From: Roseobacter sp. HKCCD6576-2 | GTDB taxonomy: Bacteria; Pseudomonadota; Alphaproteobacteria; Rhodobacterales; Rhodobacteraceae | DNA: 64,000 nucleotides | Reading direction: 5' to 3' | NCBI RefSeq assembly: GCF_013179285.1 | Contig: NZ_WVNW01000003.1 | Span: 248,001-312,000 of the forward strand | In this document: positions 53,095-60,547 of the stretch, in pieces | How positions within the stretch are numbered: position 1 is the first letter of the stretch | How the letters are laid out: the number at the start of each line of letters is the position of its first letter | Translations under genes and position numbers: made by a program | Notes under the pieces: generated by a model | Databases searched by the model: none | What the model saw: the letters and a program-made list of their open reading frames with translations, nothing else | Told to the model about the DNA's origin: nothing

Positions 53095-53462
53095 GTTCCG
53101 CTCGCCGCCGTCGTATCGCGCAGTGCTTGCAATTCGACGATGATCTCATCGAGTTCCTGGCGGCGTTGCGCCAGCTCGTCCAATTGCCGATCGGCCATGG
53201 CAAGCCAGGCATCACGTTGCAACACGCCTTCGGGGTCGGCGTCATAGAGTTCCAGCCACTGTCGGATTTCTTCAAGACTGAAGCCAAAGCGGCGGCCGCG
53301 AAGAATCAGCGTCATCCGGGCCACTTCGCGCGCGCCATAGAACCGCGCGCGGCCTTCGCGTTCGGGCGCCAGAAGTTCGATATATTCGTAATGGCGCAAG
53401 GTGCGCGGGGTCACATCGAACCGCGCACACATCTGTTTGAAATCCAATCTTTCCGCTGTCAT
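53091..53462 (-). CDS. second MerR-family regulator
   Basis: 123 residues. HTH region [60 protein letters not shown] is close in pattern to the LiuR-like protein at 51983-52408, so the two are likely paralogues. A short coiled coil follows (ELAQRRQELDEIIVELQAL). Ribosome site GGGAAGA upstream. A GACGT-A-ACGTC palindrome lies 22 bases before its start. Possible targets: itself with the secreted protein, and the divergent PaaI thioesterase genes. Confidence 0.88.
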   Translation of the reverse strand: MTAERLDFKQMCARFDVTPRTLRHYEYIELLAPEREGRARFYGAREVARMTLILRGRRFGFSLEEIRQWLELYDADPEGVLQRDAWLAMADRQLDELAQRRQELDEIIVELQALRDTTAASGT

Positions 53463-53483
53463 GGCTCTTCCCTGGCTTGTCGG

Positions 53484-53494
53484 GACGTAACGTC
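53484..53494. promoter_or_regulatory. palindrome upstream of the second MerR gene
   Basis: GACGT, A, ACGTC is a perfect five-base inverted repeat around one base, in the region between the divergent MerR and thioesterase genes. Its core (CGTAACG) matches the LiuR-type site at 52457 only in part. Confidence 0.45.
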
Positions 53495-53611
53495 ACTTTT
53501 GCATGAGGCGCGGGGCGAATGCAAAGCGATGTTGCCCCTTGCGCGCGATGGCGTGGATCGGGATGGTGGTGCGGCTGGCGTGCCGCTGGCCAAGGACGAA
53601 GAGGGTGGGAC

Positions 53612-54058
53612 ATGACGCCGAACGATAAGGCGCGGATTGCGCGGCAATTCATCGAAGCGATCCCGTTTTCGAAAGCGCTGCAGATGCATCTGGACACAAT
53701 CGGCGACGGGATCGCAGTGATCTCGATGCCCTATTCTGAGGCGCTGGTGGGCGACCCGAAAACCGGCGTGATCCATGGCGGGGCGGTTTCGGCCTTGATG
53801 GATACCTGCGGTGGTGCCGCGGTAATGAGCCATTCGGACGCGCCGGTTGGCACGGCGACGATTGATCTGAGAATCGACTATATGCGGCCCGCCACCCCGG
53901 GGCAGCGGATTTTGGCGCGGGCGGAATGCTATCATGTGACCCGATCCGTAGCGTTTGTGCGGGCCCAGGCGTTTGATGAGGATGAGACGCGGCCAGTCGC
54001 CTCGGCGACGGGGGCATTCACCATTGAACAGGGCAAAGGCGCGGAGGTTAGCCCATGA
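53612..54058 (+). CDS. PaaI-family hotdog thioesterase
   Basis: 148 residues from ATG 53612 (GGGTGGGA before it; upstream in-frame residues look unlike the family). Hotdog fold with the PaaI-type motif GVIHGGAVSALMDTCGGAAV, where the H-G-G and Asp help hydrolysis, then TATIDLRIDYMRPA and ARAECYHVTRSVAFVRAQAF. Hydrolyses an acyl-CoA thioester; phenylacetyl-like or medium-chain compounds are typical. It overlaps the next thioesterase-like gene by four bases. A role in clearing CoA esters from the nearby beta-oxidation genes is likely. Confidence 0.9.
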   Translation: MTPNDKARIARQFIEAIPFSKALQMHLDTIGDGIAVISMPYSEALVGDPKTGVIHGGAVSALMDTCGGAAVMSHSDAPVGTATIDLRIDYMRPATPGQRILARAECYHVTRSVAFVRAQAFDEDETRPVASATGAFTIEQGKGAEVSP

Positions 54059-54564
54059 GCCGCCGCCGCCCGGAACCCGTGCATTTGATCAAACAGCGGC
54101 GTGATGCGGCGCTCTCCGCCTTGGTTGATGGGGTGCCCTATATCCGCAGCATGGGGATCACATTCGACCGGCGCGGCGATGAGCTGACGGCGGTGCTGAA
54201 TTACGATGACAAGCTGATCGGCAATCCATTTTTGCCCGCGCTGCATGGTGGCGCCACCGCCTCGTTCCTCGAAACGGCGGCGATTATCGAGTTGAGCTTC
54301 CAGATGCTTTGGGACGAGATCGAAAATGGCCGCTTGGAAGCAGAAGATTTGCGCCCCGAGACCCTGCCGCGCCTGCCGAAGACCATTGATTTCACGGTGG
54401 ATTATCTCCGCTCCGGCCTGCCGCGCGATGCGTATGCACGCGCCCGAGTGAACCGCAGTGGGCGACGCTATGCGTCGGTCCATGTCGAGGCTTGGCAGGA
54501 CAATCGCAGTCGGCTTTTTGCCCAAGCCACCGGGCATTTCCTGATGCCTGCACGCCCGGGATAG
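54055..54564 (+). CDS. second PaaI-like hotdog thioesterase
   Basis: 169 residues. Same fold: LIGNPFLPALHGGATASFLE with the HGG motif, an extra loop (about 95-120), then IDFTVDYLRSGLPRDAYARA and YASVHVEAWQDNRSRLFAQA. The catalytic acidic residue is E rather than D here. It overlaps the preceding gene (ATGA) and ends one base before the MATE gene, so the three probably form one transcript. Possibly a heteromeric partner of its neighbour. Confidence 0.85.
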   Translation: MSRRRPEPVHLIKQRRDAALSALVDGVPYIRSMGITFDRRGDELTAVLNYDDKLIGNPFLPALHGGATASFLETAAIIELSFQMLWDEIENGRLEAEDLRPETLPRLPKTIDFTVDYLRSGLPRDAYARARVNRSGRRYASVHVEAWQDNRSRLFAQATGHFLMPARPG

Positions 54565-54565
54565 G

Positions 54566-55891
54566 ATGGAGGCGACGCAGGACTCGGCCCAGCCCCTTAG
54601 CCATCGCCGAGTTCTGAAAATCGCGCTGCCTGTTGTCTTGTCCAACGCCACCGTGCCGATCCTCGGCGCGGTCGACACCGGCGTTGTGGGGCAGATGGGC
54701 CAAGCCGCGCCGATTGGTGCGGTGGGGATCGGCGCGATCATTCTGAGCAGCGTTTATCTGGTATTCGGTTTCCTGCGCATGGGGACGGTCGGTTTGACGA
54801 GCCAAGCCATCGGTGCGCGGGATCAGGCGGAGGTCTCGGCGCTGTTGAGCCGGGTCCTGATCATCGCGTGCGTGGCGGGGCTGACACTGATCATAGTCCA
54901 GGCGGCGGTGTTCTGGGCCGCGTTTCAGATCGCCCCGGCCAGCGACGAAGTGGAGGGTTTGGCGCGCGACTATATGGCGATCCGGATCTTCTCCGCGCCG
55001 GCGGCAATTGCGATTTACGGGCTGACCGGATGGTTGATCGCGCAAGAGCGCACGACGGGCATGTTGGTTCTGCAATTGGGCATGAACCTCCTGAATATCG
55101 GGCTTAGCGTTTTCTTTGTTCTGGGCCTTGGATGGGGCGTCCAGGGCGTGGCGCTTGGCACCTTCCTGTCCGAATGGGCTGGGTTCGCGCTTGGGATATG
55201 GCTCTGCCGGGGTGGCTTCAAGGGCGCGGCTTGGCGCGATTGGGCGCGGGTGTTTGATAAGGCCCGGCTCTGGCATATGGCGGCGGTCAATACCGATATC
55301 CTGATCCGCTCGGTGATCCTAATGGCCGGGTTCACCTCGTTCCTGTTCATCGGGTCAGATTTTGGCGATGTGCCTCTGGCCGCCAATCAGATCCTGATGC
55401 AGTTCATGTATATTACGGCCTATGCGATGGACGGGTTCGCTTTCGCCGCCGAGGCGTTGGTTGGGCAGGCGATGGGCGCCAAGGCGCGCGGCGCCCTTCG
55501 GCGGAGCGCGCTGATGACCAGCCAATGGGGCTTGGGGATTTGTATCGCGATGGCGATTGGTTTCGCGCTGATCGGCGGCTGGATCATCGATGTGATGACG
55601 ACCGCGGAGGATGTGCGGGCCGAGGCGCGGATCTATCTGCCTTGGATGGTGGCTGCGCCCCTGATCGGTTGCGCGTCCTGGATGCTGGACGGGATATTCA
55701 TCGGCGCCACACGGAGCCAGGATATGCGCAATATGATGATCCTGTCGGGGCTGATCTATCTGGCCGCTCTCTGGCTCTTGATCCCGCCCTTTGGCAATCA
55801 CGGGCTCTGGGCGGCGCTCTTGGTGTTTTTCGCTGCTCGGGGGATCACGCTGGGCGCGCGTTACCCCGCTCTGGAGCGGGCGGTCGATTGA
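54566..55891 (+). CDS. MATE-family multidrug exporter
   Basis: 441 residues with about 12 membrane helices in two halves (LKIALPVVLSNATVPILGAV, VGIGAIILSSVYLVFGFLRM, LIIVQAAVFWAAF, GLTGWLIAQERTTGMLVLQL, ILMQFMYITAYAMDGFAFAA, and WGLGICIAMAIGFALIGGWI). Resembles the DinF branch of MATE Na+/H+ antiporters. Exports cationic drugs or metabolites. Starts one base after the second thioesterase stop, so cotranscription is likely. Confidence 0.92.
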   Translation: MEATQDSAQPLSHRRVLKIALPVVLSNATVPILGAVDTGVVGQMGQAAPIGAVGIGAIILSSVYLVFGFLRMGTVGLTSQAIGARDQAEVSALLSRVLIIACVAGLTLIIVQAAVFWAAFQIAPASDEVEGLARDYMAIRIFSAPAAIAIYGLTGWLIAQERTTGMLVLQLGMNLLNIGLSVFFVLGLGWGVQGVALGTFLSEWAGFALGIWLCRGGFKGAAWRDWARVFDKARLWHMAAVNTDILIRSVILMAGFTSFLFIGSDFGDVPLAANQILMQFMYITAYAMDGFAFAAEALVGQAMGAKARGALRRSALMTSQWGLGICIAMAIGFALIGGWIIDVMTTAEDVRAEARIYLPWMVAAPLIGCASWMLDGIFIGATRSQDMRNMMILSGLIYLAALWLLIPPFGNHGLWAALLVFFAARGITLGARYPALERAVD

Positions 55892-55898
55892 GAGCGGG

Positions 55899-55944
55899 CG
55901 GAATTATTGCGAAAATTCCGGTCCGTTTTCTGTCCAGAAAACGG
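55899..55944. terminator. paired inverted repeats between convergent MATE and pyrD genes
   Basis: CGGAATT/AATTCCG (55899-55905, 55914-55920) and CCGTTTTCTG/CAGAAAACGG (55923-55932, 55935-55944, loop TC). T and A runs inside the second stem fit bidirectional termination for the converging transcripts. Confidence 0.7.
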
Positions 55945-55950
55945 CTCCCG

Positions 55951-57003
55951 CTAGAGCCAGGGCGTGCGATCCGTGCCGATGGCGTCTGCGATCTTCTCAT
56001 GACCGTCTTGCGCCAAGAGATGATCCAGGTCGCGGGCGATTTGGGAGACGAGGCTCAGCCCGCCATAGACCAGCGCCGTATAAAGTTGCACCGCTGAGGC
56101 TCCGGCCTTGATCTTGGCATAGGCCTGTTCTGCACTTGCCACGCCGCCGACCCCGATCAGGGGCAATTCGCCCTGGGTGAGCTCTGAGAGTTTGGCAAGG
56201 ACACGGGTCGAGCGCTCGAAAAGCGGTTGTCCAGAGAGGCCGCCTGCCTCGCCCGCATGAGTGCTCTTGAGGCCGGTCCGGTCGAGCGTCGTATTGGTCG
56301 CGATGATCCCCGCCAATCTGGCCTTGGTTGCAACCTCGGCCACGTCCGCCAGGTCGGCGTCATTCAGATCCGGGGCGATTTTCAGGAAGATCGGGCGCGG
56401 CGTCTCCAACACGGCATTGGCCTGCCTGACGCCGTCCAGGAGCGCTGCGAGCGCCTCTTTGCCCTGCAAATCGCGGAGCTTTTCGGTGTTGGGCGAGGAA
56501 ACATTCACCGTCGCGAAGTCGATATGTGGGCCACAATGGCTGAGCACCGTGGCAAAATCGGCGGCCCGATCGACGCTGTCTTTGTTTGCCCCGAGATTGA
56601 GGCCAACGGGAACCGTATGCGGGCGGGTGGCGAGACGCGCCGAGATCGCCTGCATCCCGTCATTGTTGAAACCAAACCGATTGATCGCGGCCCGATCTTC
56701 GCTCAGCCGGAACAGGCGTGGCTTCGGATTGCCGGGTTGCGCGCGCGGCGTGGCGGCGCCCACTTCCAGAAAACCGAACCCAGATTTAGACAGAGGGCCA
56801 AGGGCCTCGGCATTTTTGTCGAATCCGGCGGCCAGGCCGATTGGATTGGGGAGCGCCAGACCCGCAAACTCCGTGCGCAGGCGCGGCGAGGTCACGAGGC
56901 CTGGATGCGGAGCCAAGCCGGTCCGTAGTGCGCTCAGCGCAAGACCATGAGCACGCTCAGGGTCCATGCAATGCATCAGAGCGAGGCCCACGCGTTCCAG
57001 CAT
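55951..57003 (-). CDS. pyrD: quinone-dependent dihydroorotate dehydrogenase
   Basis: 350 residues, class 2 type. Oxidises dihydroorotate to orotate using FMN and passes electrons to quinone. N-terminal membrane-association helices ([20 protein letters not shown]), then [20 protein letters not shown], the [16 protein letters not shown] segment with the catalytic Ser, [23 protein letters not shown], and [20 protein letters not shown]. Start shares one base with the stop of the DUF952 gene (TGATG). Membrane-associated, cytosolic face. Confidence 0.97.
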   Translation of the reverse strand: MLERVGLALMHCMDPERAHGLALSALRTGLAPHPGLVTSPRLRTEFAGLALPNPIGLAAGFDKNAEALGPLSKSGFGFLEVGAATPRAQPGNPKPRLFRLSEDRAAINRFGFNNDGMQAISARLATRPHTVPVGLNLGANKDSVDRAADFATVLSHCGPHIDFATVNVSSPNTEKLRDLQGKEALAALLDGVRQANAVLETPRPIFLKIAPDLNDADLADVAEVATKARLAGIIATNTTLDRTGLKSTHAGEAGGLSGQPLFERSTRVLAKLSELTQGELPLIGVGGVASAEQAYAKIKAGASAVQLYTALVYGGLSLVSQIARDLDHLLAQDGHEKIADAIGTDRTPWL

Positions 57004-57341
57004 CAGATCATGCTTTCCGGGAAGATGTGGACCCCATCCTCAAGCGGCAATGGCGCGTGCCAGAGCATGTCGACCTTGCGGAGCGGTGCATAGAGATGTG
57101 GGAATTGGGCGCCACCGCGCGACACCTCCCATTTAATCGCCGGGCCAAGTGTGTCGGTGTCATAGGCCAACAGCACCAACCCGTCCTCACCTGCGAAATG
57201 CTTCGCTGCGGTCTCGGCGGCTTGGCTGGCAGTTGAGAAATGGATGTATCCATCGGCCACATCAACCGGCGCGCCCGATGTCTCACCCGCGGCGGTCAGC
57301 GCGGCCCATTCTTCGGCGCGCAATATCTTGTAAATCTGCAT
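57003..57341 (-). CDS. DUF952-family protein
   Basis: 112 residues from ATG 57341. [80 protein letters not shown] match the small DUF952 proteins, often found beside pyrD in this group. The conserved HFS and HLY residues suggest a binding or catalytic pocket. Function not established. Translationally coupled to pyrD (TGATG). Confidence 0.9.
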   Translation of the reverse strand: MQIYKILRAEEWAALTAAGETSGAPVDVADGYIHFSTASQAAETAAKHFAGEDGLVLLAYDTDTLGPAIKWEVSRGGAQFPHLYAPLRKVDMLWHAPLPLEDGVHIFPESMI

Positions 57342-57465
57342 GGGGTCGGAGATGGCCGGTTCGCGCCGTGGCGTCAAGTGTCGTCACCGCGTCACGCAAA
57401 TGGCTTTACTTGCCCGCGCCCGCCCGCCAATCTGGACGGATCAACACCACCTGGGAGTATACACC

Positions 57466-59076
57466 ATGATTGCGAAAATTCTTCGCTCTACCGCGATGCT
57501 GGCCGCTTTGGGCGTGGCCGCACCTGCCGCGGCGGAGACGACCTTGCATATCCTGCATATCAACGACCTGCACAGCCGGATTCAGCCGATCAACCGCTTT
57601 GACAGCACCTGCAACGCCGAAGATGACGCGGCGGGCGAATGCTTCGGCGGTGTGGCCCGCGTGGCCACCGCGATCAACACGCTGCGCGACGAGCTGACGG
57701 CGGCGGGCGAGAATGTCGTTGTTCTGGATGCGGGGGACCAATTCCAGGGCAGCCTGATGTACACGACCTATAAGGGCGAAGTTGAGGCCGAAATGATGAT
57801 GGCCATCGGCTTTGACGCCATGGCGGTGGGCAACCATGAGTTTGATGATGGTCCGCAGGGTCTGTCTGATTTTCTCGATCTCGTGGACTTCCCAGTCATC
57901 TCGGGCAACCTGGATTTGAGCCAGTCGAATCTGCTGAACGACCGCGTGGGCGACTACGTGATCCTGGACGTGAACGGCATGCAGGTGGGTGTGGTCTCTG
58001 CACTGGCGACCGACACGGTGGAAACCTCCAGCCCCGGGCCAAACGTTATCTTCCAAAACGAGGTGGATGCGCTACAGGCCGATGTGGACGAACTGACCGA
58101 GCAGGGCGTGAACATGATCATCGCGCTGACCCATGTGGGTCTGCCGGTGGATATCGCCATTGCCGAGGCGGTCTCTGGCATCGATGTGATCGTGGGCGGG
58201 CATTCGCACACCTATCTCTCGGCCAGCGACGAAGACCGTGCCGGGCCTTACCCGACCTTCGCAACGAACCCCGACGGTACGCTGGTGCCGATCGTGCAGG
58301 CCTATGCCTATTCGAAGTATCTCGGCCATCTCGAAGTGACCTTCGATGATGACGGCAATGTCGTCTATGCAGGCGGCGATACGATGGTGCTGGATGCCAG
58401 CGTTGAACCCGATGCCGAGATTGCTGCCCGCGTCGCCGAACTGGCCGGACCCATCGAAGAGGCGATGAGTGATGTCGTCTCGGTCGCGTCCGAACCGATT
58501 GAAGGCTCGCGCGAGGTCTGCCGTGCCGGGGAATGCGCCATGGGGAACCTGGTGGCCGATGCGATGCTTGAGCGCGTGCGTGACCAAGGTATTCAGATCG
58601 CGATCCAGAATGGTGGCGGGTTGCGCGCGTCGATCGATGGCGGCGACATCACCATGGGTGAGGTCTTCACCGTTCTGCCATTCCAGAACACACTGGCGAC
58701 CTTCCAGCTCAGCGGTGCAGATGTTGTCGCGGCGCTCGAAAACGGGGTCAGCCGGGTTGAGGACGGCGCGGGCCGGTTCCCGCAAGTCTCTGGCATGCGC
58801 TATGTCTGGGACGCGGCCGCCGAGCCGGGCAGCCGGATCGTATCCGCCGAGCTCGAAATCGATGGCGGTTGGGAGACGATTGACCCCGAGGCGATCTATG
58901 GCGTTGTGTCCAACAACTACATGCGCGGTGGCGGCGATGGGTATTCCATGTTCGCAACCAATGGCATGAATGCCTATGATTTCGGCCCTGGCCTGGAGCA
59001 GGTTGTGGCCGACTATCTGGGCGAAAACACGCCTTACATGCCGTTCACGGATGGCCGAATTTCCGCGGCGGAATAA
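57466..59076 (+). CDS. periplasmic 5'-nucleotidase / metallophosphoesterase (UshA-like)
   Basis: 536 residues from ATG 57466, with GGGAG ahead; longer frames upstream lack a site. Signal peptide MIAKILRSTAMLAALGVAAP ending near AAAET. The metallophosphoesterase domain has INDLHSRIQ, LDAGDQFQGS, GNHEFDDG, ALTHVG and GGHSHTYLS, the full set of metal ligands. The C-terminal 5'-nucleotidase domain has NGGGLRASIDGGDITMG and NNYMRGGGDGYSMF for nucleotide binding. It releases phosphate and nucleosides from nucleotides in the periplasm, feeding the salvage operon at 30 kb. Followed by a strong terminator. Confidence 0.93.
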   Translation: MIAKILRSTAMLAALGVAAPAAAETTLHILHINDLHSRIQPINRFDSTCNAEDDAAGECFGGVARVATAINTLRDELTAAGENVVVLDAGDQFQGSLMYTTYKGEVEAEMMMAIGFDAMAVGNHEFDDGPQGLSDFLDLVDFPVISGNLDLSQSNLLNDRVGDYVILDVNGMQVGVVSALATDTVETSSPGPNVIFQNEVDALQADVDELTEQGVNMIIALTHVGLPVDIAIAEAVSGIDVIVGGHSHTYLSASDEDRAGPYPTFATNPDGTLVPIVQAYAYSKYLGHLEVTFDDDGNVVYAGGDTMVLDASVEPDAEIAARVAELAGPIEEAMSDVVSVASEPIEGSREVCRAGECAMGNLVADAMLERVRDQGIQIAIQNGGGLRASIDGGDITMGEVFTVLPFQNTLATFQLSGADVVAALENGVSRVEDGAGRFPQVSGMRYVWDAAAEPGSRIVSAELEIDGGWETIDPEAIYGVVSNNYMRGGGDGYSMFATNGMNAYDFGPGLEQVVADYLGENTPYMPFTDGRISAAE

Positions 59077-59097
59077 ACGGTCTATCTTCGATTTTGG

Positions 59098-59132
59098 GGG
59101 CCGGCGCAGGATGTCTTGCGCCGGCCCTTTCT
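59098..59132 (+). terminator. intrinsic terminator after the 5'-nucleotidase gene
   Basis: GGGCCGGCGCA (59098-59108) pairs with TGCGCCGGCCC (59117-59127) around GGATGTCT, followed by TTTCT. An 11-bp GC-rich stem just past the stop. Confidence 0.9.
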
Positions 59133-59256
59133 CGTTCCAAATGCTGCTATGCAGAAATCGCATTGCGGCCATCGAAAACTGTCAATTGTGGTTCTCGTTA
59201 GCGCTATCATATTGGGGTCATCGAACACGAACACACAGCCAAGAAAGGACTGCACA

Positions 59257-59421
59257 ATGACTTCGATAATTGCACGCCTGCGTACCGCCGCCGCAAAACG
59301 TGCGGCCTACAACCGGACCGTCTCCGAGATCGCTCGGATGCCGCTGGATGTCGCGCTGGACTTGAACATCTACCGCGGTGACGCCGAAAAGATCGCTTAC
59401 AAAGCCGTCTACGGCGCTTAA
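59257..59421 (+). CDS. DUF1127-family mini-protein
   Basis: 54 residues from ATG 59257 with AAAGGA seven bases upstream; the open frame begins earlier but without a ribosome site. MTSIIARLRTAAAKRAAYNR, TVSEIARMPLDVALDLNIYR, GDAEKIAYKAVYGA fits the short arginine-rich DUF1127 proteins, which in alphaproteobacteria are small stress-linked proteins that can act on RNA turnover or phosphate and carbon control. Stand-alone gene. Confidence 0.8.
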   Translation: MTSIIARLRTAAAKRAAYNRTVSEIARMPLDVALDLNIYRGDAEKIAYKAVYGA

Positions 59422-59462
59422 TCCGCTTTTAACCGTTTCGCGCCCGCACTAGGCTCTGCCCC

Positions 59463-60128
59463 ATGTGCGGGCGTTTTGTTTTGAGTGAGGCGGCGGATGC
59501 GATGGCGCGGTTGTTTGAGGCCGTGCCGTCAAACGACATTCCCGATGGCGATCGCTTCAATATCTGCCCGACGCAAGATGTGGCCGTCGTGACCTCCGAA
59601 GAGGGCACGCGGCGCTATCGCCCGATGCGATGGGGGTTCCTGCCGCATTGGTATAAATCGCCCACCGATGGCCCGCTCCTGATTAACGCGCGTTCAGAAA
59701 CAATAGCGGAGAAACCGGCCTTTCGCATGGCATGCCGAGAGCGCCGCTGCCTTATTCCCGCAACCGGGTTTTATGAATGGACCAAGGATGCCGATGGCAA
59801 GCGGCTGCCGTGGTATATCCGACCTGATAACGCGCAACCGATTGTTTTTGCAGGCGTTTGGCAAAGTTGGGCGAAGGGGGATGATCGGTTTACGACCTGC
59901 GCGATTGTCACTTGCGCCGCCGGTCCTACGATGTCGAAAATCCATCACCGAGAGCCTGTGACGCTTGCGCCGGAGCATTGGGCGCTTTGGTTGGGCGAAG
60001 CTGGCAAAGGGGCCGCGCCGCTGATGCGCGCCGCGCCCGATGGGCGTCTGCAGGCCCACCGCGTTGATCCGAAAGTGAATTCCAACAAGGTGGATGGGCC
60101 CGAGTTGATCTTGCCACTGGTCGCCTGA
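59463..60128 (+). CDS. SOS-response-associated peptidase YedK/HMCES
   Basis: 221 residues. The nucleophile is C2 of MCGRF after removal of Met; it forms a stable crosslink with abasic sites in single-stranded DNA. Supporting residues: FNICPTQDVAVV, MRWGFLPHW, LINARSET (Asn), PATGFYEWTKD (Glu), and SKIHHREPV (His). Length is normal. Protects abasic sites in ssDNA from cleavage during repair. Follows the DUF1127 gene by 41 bases. No LexA-type box was recognised upstream. Confidence 0.95.
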   Translation: MCGRFVLSEAADAMARLFEAVPSNDIPDGDRFNICPTQDVAVVTSEEGTRRYRPMRWGFLPHWYKSPTDGPLLINARSETIAEKPAFRMACRERRCLIPATGFYEWTKDADGKRLPWYIRPDNAQPIVFAGVWQSWAKGDDRFTTCAIVTCAAGPTMSKIHHREPVTLAPEHWALWLGEAGKGAAPLMRAAPDGRLQAHRVDPKVNSNKVDGPELILPLVA

Positions 60129-60144
60129 GGGCGCGCAAGAAAAT

Positions 60145-60167
60145 GGGCCGCAAGAAACGCGCGGCCC
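60145..60167. repeat. hairpin after the YedK gene
   Basis: GGGCCGC (60145-60151) and GCGGCCC (60161-60167) with a nine-base loop, without a T run; possible weak transcription end. The rest of the 266-base gap to the tRNA holds no gene I can support. Confidence 0.45.
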
Positions 60168-60394
60168 GATCCAGTCCAGGGAGGATTATTTTCTGCAGCC
60201 TGCTCGTTATGTTTGTTATTGTTGCTGCCTGAGGGACAATACCTCCGAAAAAGGGCGGAAATAAGGCGGCCTATCTGATCGCGCCGCATAGGTATGCCGT
60301 GTCAGATCATGGTGCGCCCATCAGATGCGTGAAGGCGCGGCATGACATCATGCTTGACCCCGAAATACCCATGAAATATCCAACAAGCCGCCAA

Positions 60395-60468
60395 GCGGGC
60401 GTTGTGTAATGGTAAGACCTCAGCCTTCCAAGCTGATGATACGGGTTCGATTCCCGTCGCCCGCTCCA
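60395..60468 (+). tRNA. tRNA-Gly (anticodon UCC)
   Basis: 74 bases with encoded CCA. Acceptor GCGGGCG pairs with CGCCCGC, discriminator T. Anticodon arm TCAGC-CTTCCAA-GCTGA gives anticodon TCC (Gly, codons GGA/GGG). T arm GGGTTCGATTCCC. No repeated 3' fragment was seen nearby, so no sign of integration here. Confidence 0.97.
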
Positions 60469-60547
60469 AATCTTCAAAATTGACATGATACGGCAGACTG
60501 TCAGTATGAGCCTTTGACCCGACGGCACGCGGGCATGGGGGGCATTG

